In this document: positions 12,801-24,568 of the stretch, piece after piece
Layout: each line of letters opens with the position of its first letter
Numbering within the stretch: position 1 is the first letter of the stretch
Source: Nipponacmea schrenckii
Taxonomy: Eukaryota > Mollusca > Gastropoda > Lottiidae
Assembly (NCBI GenBank): GCA_030562195.1
Contig: JAUJPP010000007.1
Span: forward strand, 24,301,769 to 24,365,768
Direction of reading: 5' to 3'
Length of the DNA stretch: 64,000 nucleotides
Notes under the pieces: model-generated
What the model was told of the DNA's origin: nothing
Database searches by the model: none
The model's input: the letters and a program-made list of their open reading frames with translations, nothing else
Translations under genes and position numbers: made by a program

Positions 12801-15257
12801 GAACTCTCAAAATACCGAAATATCGTGAATAAATATATATTTTGAACTATTTTGAAATTCGTTTAATTCTGCAAATTAGTTCTGTCATACCAAATTTGAA
12901 TTGCATGAGTAAATCGAAATAAACGCAAATCATAAAAATTTGACATATTGTATTGAATAAACGCGGACTTCTGAGTGAGCATTTAAGTCACTTATATAAA
13001 TATCAAATAATATATAATGATCATTATTCTAAACTTCTACTTCTTCTGTTCTAATTTTAGATTTAAAATTTATCCCTACTCAGATGATCAAGAGTGTTGT
13101 CAAACTGGTCACCTTCAAACTTTGAACAAGTTATATTTCATAATGCTATGGCGTTAATTATGTCTCGTTCCATTCTTAAGAGACAATTTTGTTCTTGTTT
13201 CTAGCGAGTTGCTAAAAAGTTGTTCATCATATGGGAATATTGGAAATAATACTATTTTTTGTGCTAATCTTAATGCACATGAGCTAATGTACATTGGATA
13301 GACTGGTCTTCCATTTTCAATTTTTTTTAAAGAAAAATTTGACACCAAAGTGATCTGTATTTGCCCCTTTAATGAGAAGGTAAACGTCAGACTATCCCCT
13401 ACTAATAAACGATCTTAAATGAGAAAATAGGTTAGCTGTCCAAATGAAGTCAGTGTGATCTAATGTAAATTGCTAAGTGATAAGGCTTTCTGTAATGACA
13501 ACTTTCAAATCTATGATGAAAAATGATGTCTCTTTAACTAGTATTGGTCTCCAAGGTTTATCAATACTGATAATGATTATATAAGTCTAGGTTAAAGACG
13601 GTTTATCTCCATAATCCCATTATCAGCACAGTGGTAGATATATAATATATTAGTAGGTCTATATATGTATATATATGTGTGCCATTCTATTATATAGGTC
13701 TGTAGGTTGATGCTAAAGGGAAAGGCACCTGGCAAAGGCAGTTGAGAAAAGGGTCGATTTGTTAGGTTTCATAATTGTTGTTCTAAAAGAAACGTGGTTT
13801 AAAAACAGTCATATTCGCCTTGTTTCGTTAAATTTTTGAAACTATCCCTCGTACGTGTCTTTAGTGACGTTACAAAACGGTTTAGGTGTACCAATCGAAG
13901 CTTCTATTAGAGGAAACAAATTACGTTCTCTCTGGAAGAGACAGTAGTATGTACAATCTATTTACAAATTAGATAAAATAACATTTGCATCGCCTTTAAA
14001 AGACAGAAATGACACAATAGTGGATTATATCAATAGAGTATATAACAGATGACTGGAAATTGATTTAAATTGAAAATATCATCCCCAGGCTATTTAAACT
14101 TTACATTTGCCTGACATATGACAACAATTAGGTCACATTAAATCATTGCGACACAATTCGTAGGCGGTCTCTTGTCATTTTCATTCTTAAAACTGTCTCA
14201 AAACCGGGATGTAATTGAAGTACTTATGAGGAGGCAATATGATATAAGTATATATTGCTTTTTTTAAAAGTAATATATAATAAGTAGTAGATGTACTCAA
14301 AATCATCATTGCACAATTCCAGTTGAATGGCCTCTTGAAATAAAACTCCATTGTCTTATCAATAATTACTCCCACATTTTGCTTGATTGAAATCTTCAGG
14401 TGGGCGGAAGTCGACTTGACGACTCCAAAAGTAGTTCAGAAACAGGTTACGATTTGTACATCCCAGCCACAGGCATTCGTGTCAGTATAAGGATTGCTCC
14501 ACACTATTCAGTGTGCTTTCAAGGACGCGGTTATCAATTACATTGAGCATGCCGTGTCCTGTCTAATTCGCTCTTCTATTTCTAATTGCAAGTTAGACGT
14601 CATAGTTCAAATTATCCACAACCAGCATGGGTCCCATCGAATGTCTACATCCCATGATAATGTTAATCTGTAGAATATCGAGCCCGTAACACACCCCTAT
14701 TCGACATTCTACAGTATGCATTGTCTAGGATCATCCAGAAGTGCTAACATGCAAAGAAACCTCAACACTTGTTTAGATACCAGATTGATCCGATGATAAC
14801 AAAACAACGTATTATGATATCACCAGTGGTCACGTTGCCACTGTGTACTGTTCTTATTGACCTTAAACTTGGAAGTTATTGACCGATGACATGAGCATAC
14901 CACTCATCGTACAATGCTTTGGCTCCATCAAATGGAACACATCTAATATTTTATTACCAAATTTGTCCTGGACAGATTGGAAGATCGAAGAAAACCCAAC
15001 AACTGACCCCAAGAATACCAAACACCAACTACCAAACAATTACTTTATTAGTCCAGAGACTATAACTTTTAATTCTGAGGAGCTCGTAGATCTGGGCTAG
15101 GTACCCCAAAATTAAATAATAACGGCTGCTTTTCAGTTTCAGGGAAAGTGGTTTATGTATTCTTTCATCTCAGAATTTTATGTGAAAATTTCTTACCATA
15201 TAGTGTGTTAAAGACAGCCATCACCTTTCTTTTTTGGAAATCTGTTAAGGAACCCAT
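3726..15257 (-). CDS. Calexcitin-like EF-hand Ca2+-binding protein (6 coding exons)
   Basis: The spliced CDS is 15257-15197, 6563-6511, 6318-6208, 5960-5828, 4734-4637 and 3839-3726: 570 nt, 189 residues, with all phases consistent. The protein has EF-hand loops at about residues 21-32, 72-83 and 117-128, and a degenerate fourth hand at about 151-162. Family hallmarks are the hydrophobic N-terminal helix, DEWLVMWEDC after hand 2, DWQKHYMEFMF before hand 3, and a C-terminal GNFLFG. Length and motif order fit calexcitin, a sarcoplasmic Ca2+-binding protein relative described in cephalopod and gastropod neurons as a Ca2+/GTP-binding regulator of K+ channels and ryanodine receptors. The start at 15,257 sits one base inside an exon (AG|A ATG), so a non-coding 5' exon should exist. 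The second position of similarity is to other invertebrate sarcoplasmic Ca2+-binding proteins. No membrane segment or signal peptide is present, so it should be cytosolic. Confidence 0.93.
3905..4590. repeat. Minisatellite, about 30-bp unit, in intron 5
   Basis: Units resemble ATAATTACAGATAGACAACC plus TCACTGTGAT. Roughly 20 copies are present: poorly matched before about 4,080, much better from 4,080 to 4,590. The array fills most of the intron between calexcitin-like exons 5 and 6. The repeat reads through as fortuitous open frames on both strands, including a periodic minus-strand frame at 4,099-4,296. Confidence 0.9.
4637..4734 (-). CDS. Calexcitin-like gene, exon 5
   Basis: The acceptor is CTTTACTTATAG and the donor GTAAGC. 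It completes EF-hand 3 (GDGFIDKEEY) and encodes the helix YKVFGIPEESASAAFDKLAN. A MITE begins about 14 bp upstream of the acceptor. Confidence 0.93.
4749..5217. mobile_element. MITE with TTAAAGGG termini (copy 1)
   Basis: Terminal inverted repeats of about 24 bp: left TTAAAGGGATAATAGGCG, right CGCCTATTATCCCTTTAA. There is no coding capacity. A second member lies at 43,416-43,740. The ends resemble TTAA-targeting elements, but the superfamily cannot be assigned from these data. Confidence 0.8.
5828..5960 (-). CDS. Calexcitin-like gene, exon 4
   Basis: The donor is GTATGT and the acceptor ATTAAAG, which has a weak pyrimidine tract. It encodes the second half of EF-hand 2 (DQKITKDEW), then MWEDCLKN, GFPDWQKHYMEFMF and the start of EF-hand 3 (NDTSG). 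Phases 0 and 1 match the neighbouring exons. Confidence 0.93.
6208..6318 (-). CDS. Calexcitin-like gene, exon 3
   Basis: 37 codons in phase 0 at both ends, acceptor TTTCAG, donor GTTGGG (unusual but in register). It encodes KICSLHHW, SIWDGLRQFADKDQ and the first residues of EF-hand loop 2. Confidence 0.9.
6511..6563 (-). CDS. Calexcitin-like gene, exon 2
   Basis: A 53-bp exon with acceptor ATTTCAG and donor GTAAAT. It encodes EF-hand loop 1, DTNKDGVIEKCD, followed by FEEAAQ. Loop position 12 is Asp instead of the usual Glu. Confidence 0.92.
7158..8200. repeat. Long inverted repeat with 55-bp arms
   Basis: Arms at 7,158-7,212 and 8,146-8,200 match at about 54 of 55 positions (ATTGTTTTATAGCTGCGACA and its reverse complement), separated by about 933 bp. 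The right arm lies inside SINE-like sequence. No obvious target duplication or transposase was found, so this may be a non-autonomous element or an inverted duplication of part of a SINE. Confidence 0.75.
8128..8350 (-). mobile_element. SINE-like fragment
   Basis: It shares GAAGACGGGCAAC and the later AGTCTACTCTTTT block with the fuller SINE at 17,738-17,966. Its distal part (CTTTAACGTGCATAGCC, then ATCCGGATAACGAGACG) resembles the conserved tail of widespread molluscan SINEs, from recollection of the family. No tRNA-like head is visible. Confidence 0.5.
10190..10862. repeat. Minisatellite, about 28-30-bp unit
   Basis: About 22-24 copies of a unit close to GACTGTACAGTATCATCAAT plus GATATTCT. 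CTGTACAG within the unit is palindromic. It lies in intron 1 of the calexcitin-like gene and creates a periodic false open frame at 10,563-10,772. Confidence 0.92.
15197..15257 (-). CDS. Calexcitin-like gene, exon 1 (start codon)
   Basis: It encodes MGSLTDFQKRKVMAVFNTLY and ends in phase 1 at a GTAAGA donor; the split codon restores the first Asp of EF-hand 1. The acceptor TTTTTCAG at 15,259-15,261 places the ATG one base into the exon. Confidence 0.9.
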
Positions 15258-17737
15258 TCTGAAAAAAAAAAAGGTTTAAATCTTCCATTACCATTGTAAG
15301 GTTAACAATGGATTAGACAATTTGACCATAGTATATTATCAAGGTCATGTAGTCATGTAACAATTTTGAGGCATTAGCTGTCCTGTCGATGGATCAGATC
15401 AGTTTGTCGAATATATAGCCTATCGTCCAACTGGAACAGACTTAAGAAACAGCGTTCGCAAGAACATAAAAATCAAAAATATTATTGTAGACTAATCATT
15501 AGGTTACGGTATCCTATAATTATCAATTTATGTGGTTATTATGGCAGTATCATCAAATTACGCTATGAAACAGACATATTTCAAGTTAAAATAATTCTGA
15601 TCATTTTACGTGTTAACATATCCTTAAGCTTGAATTATAAGGAATTAAGACAGATTTAAAAGACTAAAATAAGATTTTTTACCAAATAGAGGTAAATTTA
15701 ATCGGTTATGTAAGTCTCAAGTGAACATAATCTATCCATATTGATGACATAATGTCATTCATCTGCTTAAAACTTTATCCTTTAGAACAGATGAATCAAT
15801 GGATTGTTCCAGACCAGAGTGAAAATATTGTTTCAATCGCCACCAAGACCCCAAAAACAGAGAGACCGAGTGATGGTTTTATTGGTAGCTAATATCTGAG
15901 TGTAATTTTTTTCGGAATCCAACAGCAAGTAACAGTGTTTTATTTTGGAGTAGCTGGGTGTAGGCCTAAAACGTTTTTATTTTTAAATTTCTACTTGCAA
16001 ACGGTCTACCGTCAAGATTGTGAAGTAGAGAGTCTCGCTCAAGAAGACAGATAGAACTTTTAGTTTCATTGCAGAGCAGATGTAATTTAGATTTACAGAA
16101 ACTGTCGAAAATTGCCGAATGGTCAGTGGTGACGTCTACTTAGCAACAGTGCACGATGTTTATCACATCCTTGCAAATACGTTTAACACGTCATATGATA
16201 AAGTGTGATAAACGTCGGAATCTTAATACGAGTAGTGTGAGATTACTTCAATTTTGAAGAACCAAGAACGAAACTATGAATCTCACGGCTTAACAAAGTG
16301 GGTGTTATCTGTAGTCAGAATGATATAATATTGCTCTCGTATGAGCATTCAAGAGACGAAGTTCACCATTTAGGAAATATTTTGGGTCGAGAAAGATTGT
16401 CCTGTTTTTAATAGTCGGCGATCGAGGAAAGAAAGCACAGACGGTTTGAATTTCTTTTGATTGTCCTTGGTTGATACCATAGAATTTCAAAGGGAAAGGG
16501 ATAAAGGTTACTTATTGTTGCCGATAACTTGGAAGCACTGTAAGATGCTAATCACATCAGTTGGCCCAATGGTACGGTTATAAATACGAAAACCAGGACA
16601 TAAATATCGACTGAATTACGAAGAAAGGGCATATAATAATCTTCTCAAATCCAATATATATTAATGTGGTGCACAAAATTTAAACCAAGCCATAATAACC
16701 ATAGCTTTAGCACCAATACAGACTGTATTTCAGACCCTGGACATTATGTATTGTCTTTTTATCTTAGCTCTAAATTAAGAAAAGTTTATTTTTAAATAAT
16801 TGACGAGTGCTGACAAATTACTTTTAGTAGAAAATTAGATTAAACAAGACAGCTAATATATTTATTATGTTCGTTCAGATCGACTTAAACTTCCATTTTC
16901 CCAAGTTTACACTCTAATGAGTCTCTTATTGTGACCTAAAATCCCTCTAATCATTTGGTTTCTGACGTTTATTGTTTACGGAGGTTGTCTAATATGATGT
17001 CCCTCAATTTTTCTACATAATTAACAAGAATACCTACGGTTTGGGGGAAAAGAAGAACGATTGCCTCCCTTAAAGTTGGTCGATATTCTTTTTTTTATAT
17101 TATCTCCCTTGGTCTTTGCCGTGCACGTTCAAGGACTTTCGACTGATGGAAATCGAATAAGCGTAGGCTAATGTCGCTTGCCCATTAAGGGACAGACGAA
17201 TAGGACGTAAAACTCGCAATTGTTCTTCAAAAGTCAATTTACACACCATGAGTTAGATGCTTTCTCGCTAACCTGGGTGTCCAATGTTCAATACTGGCAA
17301 ATGTCGAAATGAACTTTCAGAATTTTCAATCCAGTTTCAATAAATGATACAGGTAGGAGGGTCGGTTGTAAAAGGTCTCTAATAGTTCTGATGGGACATT
17401 TAACGGAGATACCTTGACCTCGTGAAGATCCCACGACAGTTAGGAATCATAAAAGAGTAAAAAAAAATATTTCACGTTATTCAAATCATATCCAGAGTGT
17501 GTCGTTTATCTCTACGTAATGCTATGATGTTCATGTATAAAAGCACTATTAAATGATACCATCGCCTGGACAGGATGAATCACAAAAAATTTTCGGCACT
17601 GTAACCTCATATCAGATATAATATCTTGGTATAAAATAGATTTCATCTCTTTACGTTTGGATGATCTGAAGAGCTATATGGAATCCGAAAGGTGTTTCAG
17701 ATCATACAGTTATCTCAGGTCAAGAAATGATATGAAT

Positions 17738-17966
17738 GGAGTTTTACGTCCTACTCTTCTGCTAGTTATAGGCTAATGAAGACGGGCAACACCATGCATT
17801 GTGCAATGAGGGAAATCTGAGACAAGTCAGTGGCATTAGGCTACTCTTTAGACGATTGGAAAGCCGGGCTGAAAATCCGAAAGTTCATCTAACCTTTGCA
17901 AGAACTGAACCATGGACCCTCAGGTTACAGGCAAGCGTCTAAATCACTCAGCCACCACGGCCCCCA
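17738..17966 (-). mobile_element. tRNA-derived SINE
   Basis: Read on the minus strand, the head has a box A-like TGGCTGAGTGAT and a box B-like GGTTCAGTTC about 40 bp apart, as in Leu/Ser-type tRNA-derived SINEs. The body includes GAACTTTCGGATTTT and GTTGCCCGTCTTC, and the tail ends near GAGTAGGACGTAAAAC. Shared blocks occur at 8,128-8,350, 34,190-34,322 and 47,700-47,830. Confidence 0.75.
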
Positions 17967-18282
17967 ACAGTTCAAGAAAAATCGCTTAATTTGAGAATAG
18001 ATTTTTAAACTTTGATTTATTCTAATGTTGTAATAAATATTTTTTTTAGAAAAACTAATAACTATAAAACTTTTCTGATAGGGAGCTTTTATTTATATGC
18101 TTTATCAGCAGAATATTCGCAAAACAGATTCAGTTAATGAAAATTTAAAATATACAAATATAACAAACATGAAACAAATTTCTCCAAATTAACAGCTTGT
18201 AAGCAAAAAATCCAGCATTGGATGCAATGACATTTTAGTAAAAGTTAATGAATAAGGGTTAAAATAAAGAAAAGTACCATAC

Positions 18283-18364
18283 CTGTGTTAATAATTAGTT
18301 CTCAGCGACAACACAACTGTACTATCCGTCCAACTTTCTGTTAATGACAGTTTCCAGTCTTGAA
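18283..18364 (-). other. Candidate 5' UTR exon of the calexcitin-like gene
   Basis: A good donor (CACAG|GTATGG) on the minus strand ends a non-coding segment upstream of exon 1, which itself needs a 5' partner. The upstream limit is arbitrary, and the assignment rests only on the donor and position. Confidence 0.25.
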
Positions 18365-19756
18365 AATCTACCAACATATAATATTGATTTGACATAGATC
18401 ACGTGATACGATATATGAATCACGTGATATAGTGGTGGCACCGTGAAGGAATGGTCTGTCAGCAGATGTAATAAGTAAAGATTATTATTAATATAGTTAA
18501 TAGTTATTTAGTCTCTATCACTTTCTTTATAATGAAGTCAATATGTAAGTACAAGAGGTTTGCCAAAATAATTAATTTCTACAGATAAGCTATCAATCTC
18601 AAAGTGACGCAACATGCTGGAAGAGTTCCTTTATGCTGATCTTTTATTTATAATAGCAAACAACTCCGTCCAGCACCGACATTCAGAGAAAGTTTTCAGA
18701 AATTTCAGCAAATGAAATGTTCGACCAAAAAAACCAAAAAAAACCAGACTGCCTTTCTATACAAACTGGTATAGTTGTCTGTCATCGCCGTTCTGGATTA
18801 ACACTTTACAGTTGATAATAATTAAAACGGTCAACGCTATGCGCTGAACTATATGAAGAAAATTTATCAGAAACCAATGGCACCTCTTTAACCATGAGGA
18901 ATTAATCGTCCAAGTTTTGTAATGCATATCTTTAAACCTTCGAATTACGTCTCATTTGGCTGATAATTCTCAATTGAGATTATCTGCAGATATATAGATT
19001 ATTATATTTTCTGTAGAATGGAATTTTGCCACACCCGGCAATAATTGAAATACCTTAATATAGATGAGGTGTTATTATTTAGTCAACAGAAATTTGTTGT
19101 TAAAAATCTGTATCTAGGGTAAATTTCTTGTAAATTTAAACAAATCCACAAATTTAACATATACTGAGTATTTACGAATTGCAGTGACCTCAGCTTCGAC
19201 AGTAATTCCGAAGAATGGTGGATTGCAAGAATGAATAATTTGTACTCTTCAAAATGAACCAAAAAAAGAAATTTACGCAATAAGCTTCTAGCTAATGTTC
19301 GATCAGTTTGTTTCAATAAACAATGTAACAATATACAATACGTCTATTTCAAAGGATATCAGATCTTTTTTATATTTGAAAATTGATTATAATGAAAATA
19401 GGAAGATTAGAAAACGTCTTATAAGAATTCAAGAAAATCTGTTCTGATGTTTCCAGGGCACAAGTATTGATAAAGAAGGTTATTAGAAGTTCAGTAATTG
19501 TATGAGAACAATATTTCTAGATAACTTAATTATGAATAGAATAATCAGGTATATTATATGAACGTATAGGATTTTAGTAATTAGGAATGTATTATAACTG
19601 CCAAATTATTTCATCATTCAGAGATGCAGTTTATACTTGTATGATATAATTCGTAGATATAGGTAGAAACGAAAATTTCCAATTTATTAAACCTTGCCTT
19701 CAGAACCTCGATACTCTAAAAATCATTTTAAATGAATTGTAAAGTGGTTTACTAAT

Positions 19757-19960
19757 TCTTGTATGTCTTTCGGGGACACTGATTACATAAATTTGCACCA
19801 TTCCTATTTTCAGCCAAACATCTTCGGTGCCTACAATTCCACTGAAACTAAGTGTTTGATGACGTCACTATTTACAAAATCTGCACTTATCACATACTGC
19901 CCTTTGCAATAGTGATGTCATATCATTTGTTAGCTTCGGAGTTTATGTCAGCATTATATT
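19757..19960. mobile_element. Dispersed MITE-like repeat (copy 1)
   Basis: It shares TCGGGGACACTGAT, GCACCATTCC, TACAATTCCACTGAAACTAA and GTGTTTGATG with 45,660-45,875. The second copy has clear inverted ends; this one is more diverged. Confidence 0.6.
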
Positions 19961-21705
19961 TGCATGTTGACAAATAGCATCCTCGAATGAATTCATCTAA
20001 AAAATTCAGTTCAATCACCTAATGCTATAGGCCGAACATGGTTAGTGTTGTTTTGTTTTGGAATGTGGTTTTGATTAGTATAAATATTATTCTAATTATG
20101 TATATGTTATATTGTAATTAGGCTATGTGTTAAATGGCATTCAAAGAAATGTTTCTACTTCTAATTAACTATCATAATTAATGAATGTATGATTATCATT
20201 AATAATTATTATTCCAATTTCTGTTTGAAAGGTTAATATAGGTCTTTGTTACATATGTAGGTAATAACTAGCTAAGTTCAATGTATATATGGAAGTGTAA
20301 ATCTTCGAAGAGTTTAGGCCAAGGACCGCATGTTAAAAAGGATTCTGTTGAATATTTTTACGTTTCTGTCGGTCTTCTTTTTGAAGGCCTGGGTTTGCAT
20401 TCAAGAACAAGATCTAAATTTGAAATGGTTAACACTATTCAGCTATTTCAGTTAAATATACCACAGGTGATATTTCAGAGGTATCCATAACTAACGCATC
20501 TAATTATCCTAACCTTTAACTTACACCTTAAATCTTTTCTTTGGCCAGTGCTTTTATGAGACTATGTTCTCATCACCATCTAACACTATGCTATTATCTT
20601 ATGAGGTCTTTTCTAATTTTATTTCATGTGCATATTATTTTTGATCATCCATAAGAATACACAGTGTCTATTGGAATCGTTCGTTTACTAGTGCCATTCA
20701 ATGGTAAACAACTCCATATTGAATCTGATGTCAAATTTGATCGAACAAGTTCATTGTCTAGACCTCTTATTTGTAAAACATATTGTCATTTATTATATAA
20801 TCCCACTATTATTTGGGTATATTGTCATTCTGTGTACAGATTATTATAGAATATACATCCTGCATTGACTGGTCAAATAACGCCACCTGAAAAACTAATG
20901 TCCTTTAATTTGTTTTACGATTATATTTTCGCTGCTTTAATTGCGTGATGTCCAAGTTCGTAGATTGAGAAATTATAGAAGTGAGTTGTCACCAGTAAAG
21001 CAATAAGACACTTATTTTTTGTGTGTATACTACTGGCTAAATATATTTAAAATGTAACCCAAAATACTGTTAATCTGCAGTAGAATCATAATTACATGTA
21101 TGCAAGTTAGTCGAATCACAAAATTATTGTCCCATCCACGTCCGTAACATTTAAAGTACCGCGAACTTTAATCTTGGGATTTTTATTGCAGAAGGCAACT
21201 CTAGAAACATACAATCGGCTGCCAACATTGACAGGCCAAAGAAATTTGATAGAAAATTAGTCCATTCACTTTGTATGAGAACCCCTTTTAGAATTCAACA
21301 TGAAAACTCATGGCTATAACTGAGATCTGTGTTTGGAACAAGGACAGTTTTCCAGAATGGACTCTCTTCGTGCCTTTTCATTTTTTGTAGAGTATACTTC
21401 AACGGGTCAATCAAGAGCATCCTGGTGCTACATGTATTCAGAGATAAACTTTTCATAATGAATAAAATTATCATTAGAAACTAATTAACATAATATAAGA
21501 GTTGTTATCACGTGTTTTATATTATATAATGAGCTTTAAATTAACATAATTTCCTTAATTGACGTCCTCATTAAGACTTCTGGAAGTGAACATGTTCAAT
21601 ATGGTGGCCTACATTTCCTGATTCTGTGGTATAACAAACTTACCATGGGTCTCAATAGACATAAATATTCTACGATTGTATATTAGTAGTTTATCTTTAA
21701 AAGGA

Positions 21706-21980
21706 CAGTCTAAGCTAATCTGAAATAGTGTTCACAGCTTAACATCGAATTTGAGCTTTCAAATCGCGTGTGGCCAATCCGCGGTTGAAAGTTAAAATGA
21801 CCATTCGTCATTTCTTAAGAATCAGCGATTTATTAAAAAAAACATACATGTATATAGAACTAGAAGGTAAAATCATTGTTCGAGTTTTTTTTAAGGAAGT
21901 ATGTTAGATTTATACATTTCCAGTACTTCTGAAGACTATTTACGTATTTAAGACCTAAATCGACCCCTGAAAAGAGCAAA
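21706..21980 (+). mobile_element. Dispersed repeat of about 0.3 kb
   Basis: Its first half (CTAATCTGAAATAGTGTTCACAGC...) matches 1,062-1,190, and the reverse complement of 37,010-37,130. Its second half contains CTGAAGACTATTTACGTATT, which recurs near 26,795-26,850 and, inverted, near 36,985. This is a low-copy non-coding repeat family of unknown class. Confidence 0.6.
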
Positions 21981-22440
21981 TCATGATCTTCAAATCTATA
22001 AAACGTATGCGGGATTGGTGAAATTATTGTTTGTGTTGGCGTTTATTCTAGTCCAGTTTGGCACCCCATTGCATATTGTGACAGACGAGATATTCCCCGT
22101 TCTGTATAGTTTGGTTTTTGATGAATCAATATTCAACGATGGGAAGATATATTATGTAGTACATGTACATGTGAAAGTGTTTAACTGAGACAGTCAGCTA
22201 TTAATAAATACGATAGGTAAATGTTTCTGGCAACAGTTTGGTCTAATCAGAACTGTGACTAGTCATTATATGGACATGAATCTTAAAATATGTATTTACG
22301 TGTTTCAGCAAGCAATGCTTCAGTTTCTCATTCCAACCAGAAGAAATTGCGTTTAGTGAGAAATATCACTGCTGTGGAATATTTTCTTTTAAAATCCTAC
22401 GTAGTGCTTTCACAAGACGAGTAGGGTCCTGTGTCAGTAT

Positions 22441-22960
22441 GATATCCTGCATTCTGGGAACTGTGTAAGTCAAATTGATGCTCTTGGATGGGTCCGAACA
22501 TAAGCTGTAATCCGTTAATACTGTACAATTTGCAGTTCTTGACATTTTTTGATAAAACTTGGTGCGAGAGTGTGTAATAACCCAAGGATGAACCCTGTTG
22601 AAAATCAGCGAAATCGAAAAATATTTCGTACGAGGTATTGCCCTTGTTCTGGATAACGAGTTCAATTTTAGCTCGTCTACATGTTAGAAAGCACAATACT
22701 TGATGGATTTTGATTTGAAATCACCCAAGGATGAAACTTATTAAAAATTAGATTAGTTTATAAAATATTTAGCATCAGTTATTGCCCTTGTTTTTGAAAA
22801 CGCGTTCAATTGATAGCTTGTAAACACTCTAGAAGGCACAATTCTTGACTGATTTTGACGAAACTCGCTGAAATGGTAAATTACCACTCAAGGATGAACT
22901 ATATGGAAAATAAAAGATATGGAGATATATTTGATATGAATTATTGGTGATCGCTACTGT
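22441..22960. repeat. Diverged tandem repeat, about 145-165-bp period
   Basis: The anchors CAAGGATGAA (near 22,583, 22,727 and 22,888) and ATTGCCCTTGTT (near 22,637 and 22,782) recur in the same order. About three degenerate units are visible. Overlapping minus-strand open frames at 22,366-22,696 fall in this repeat and show no protein motif. Confidence 0.65.
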
Positions 22961-23128
22961 AGGCCTCATGTCAAGTTGTTATTCAAATTGAATGCTACCA
23001 ATGGGCGTATATTACCTTGCCCGACAAGCTATTTTGTATTGGGTTTTAACGCTACTTCAGTTTCTTCTTTTTCAATTTTTATAAAAAAAAATTCCTGAAG
23101 GGTGCTGGCCCATAGACTTGGTTCAAAC

Positions 23129-23141
23129 AATCTCTATGATA
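23129..23141. repeat. Target-site duplication, left copy
   Basis: AATCTCTATGATA here is identical to 25,995-26,007, on the far side of the Penelope-like element. The identity argues for a recent insertion. Confidence 0.88.
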
Positions 23142-23175
23142 TACTGTTTATAAGACATATAGAAATAGGCATAGG

Positions 23176-23443
23176 TAAAGAAGCACAAGATATATGGATA
23201 TACTATTTCTAACAATTTATTAACTCAACGTTTCACATGCTCATACAGGCAGCGTTATCAAGAGAAATGAATAAAAACTTAACAGGACTAACAATATATA
23301 TAGATAAAAGAAACCAACACATGATTAGCACTCTAATTACGGAAGCCATAATTAAACCATCAAGGATTAACATGGGTAGATCAAGAGGGGTTAGGGAAGC
23401 CATAAGATGAGAGGTAGTTAATTAATCAAATAGTCCATTCCAA
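23176..23443 (-). repeat. Penelope-like element, 5' inverted terminal repeat
   Basis: 268 bp, the reverse complement of 25,728-25,995, with a single mismatch noticed by eye (ACCATCAAGG against ACCAACAAGG). The near identity suggests that both ends were copied from one template in the last transposition. Confidence 0.93.
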
Positions 23444-24568
23444 TCATGTGTTATTATTTTCCTTCTTAGATGTAGAGACAGGAATGTCATTCCACACGGG
23501 TTAAAAGTACGATCCCCAGTCAAATCCCTATCAGCGTCAAAAATAGTTTATGAAGCTAGTAGATTACTTGTCAAAGAACGCATCAGCCACTACAGAAGTT
23601 CTAAATCCACCCTCCACAACTTAAAAAGCAAGTTACTGACCAAACTTAAGGAAATCCTTTCCCCACCAGATTATGATAACCACCTATCCATAACCGAAAA
23701 TGCCAATACCAGAATAATAGAAGAATCCAAGTCGAAACAGAAGAATAAGTTAGCCAAACTCATCAGGAATAAGCGTAAAACTGACCAATCAAACCACACC
23801 AACATACCAACGGATTATATTAAGAAAACAGTAGTCAATATATCATCTAAACCTCTCACCACTGATCAGATCAACTTACTAGCCAAGGGTCTGAATTACC
23901 GCACCACCACCAAAGCCATACCTAAAGAAATCTTCGTCACTAATATTGAGAATGGACTCCAACAATTGGCTCCCAATGGAAAAATTGATCATATAAGACA
24001 CCAAATCCTCAACATCATCCAAAAAGCTAAACCACAAAGACCAAATCTAAGCAACCAAGACAGATTAGCCATTAAAGAACTCAACCAAGACCAAACCATC
24101 ACTATTGTACCAGCTGACAAAGGGAAGGCAACAGTAGTGATAGATACCAACCACTTAGATGAATTAGTAGAAACCAGTCTTGCGGATCAAACTACATACC
24201 AAAAATCCAAAACTAACCCCACAACCACTCTTAACGGAAAATTAAAGCGGAAACTTAAAGAACTAGAAGAGAAGAAAGAAATAGATGAAGCGCTACATAA
24301 TCAGCTCCATATAACTCACCCCACCCCACCTTACGCTAAAGCACAGATCAAAATCCATAAAGACCCAGTTAAAGTAAGAATCCTTGTATGTTCCAGGAAC
24401 AGTGTGCACTATAAATTATCCCAATACCTCACCAAACTACTTGCCCCACTTGGTAAAACAGCTAAATCTTATGTTAAAGATTCGTCCCACTTTTGTAGTC
24501 TCATAAAATCCGCCCAATACACAGGTAAAATAATTAGTTATGATGTAATTGACCTCTTCACCTACTGA
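23423..24568 (+). CDS. Penelope-like protein, N-terminal part (first frame)
   Basis: The frame is open from just after an in-frame TAA at 23,420-23,422 to TGA at 24,566-24,568. It encodes the conserved N-terminal region (NVIPHGLKVRSPVKS, VYEASRLLVKERI, NISSKPLTTDQINLLAKGLN), then IVPADKGKATVVID and reverse transcriptase motif A (SYDVIDLFT), where it breaks. I found no in-frame ATG; only non-ATG starts such as TTG at 23,966 occur. The true start has been lost, lies in spliced upstream sequence, or is not ATG. Confidence 0.88.

Larger units (their letters stand above)
6564..15196 (-). other. Calexcitin-like intron 1 (8.6 kb)
   Basis: No other exon was recognised in this intron. It contains the inverted repeat at 7,158-8,200, a SINE-like fragment at 8,128-8,350 and the minisatellite at 10,190-10,862. 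Small open frames inside it (for example 12,241-12,489) carry no recognisable motif. Confidence 0.7.
15259..23128. other. Stretch without a recognised coding gene
   Basis: No coding exon was supported. It holds a SINE (17,738-17,966), a possible plus-strand SINE tail fragment near 17,130-17,215, a candidate 5' UTR exon (about 18,283-18,364), dispersed repeats at 19,757-19,960 and 21,706-21,980, and diverged tandem repeats at 22,441-22,960. The remainder is AT-rich and shows nothing else. Confidence 0.6.

Noticed and set aside
17738..17966. Functional tRNA gene
   Set aside because: Box A and box B are recognisable, but the sequence does not fold into a full cloverleaf by eye and continues into a SINE body shared with other loci.
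22366..22696. Two overlapping 99-residue minus-strand open frames
   Set aside because: They lie in a diverged tandem repeat, overlap in different frames and show no domain or splice context.
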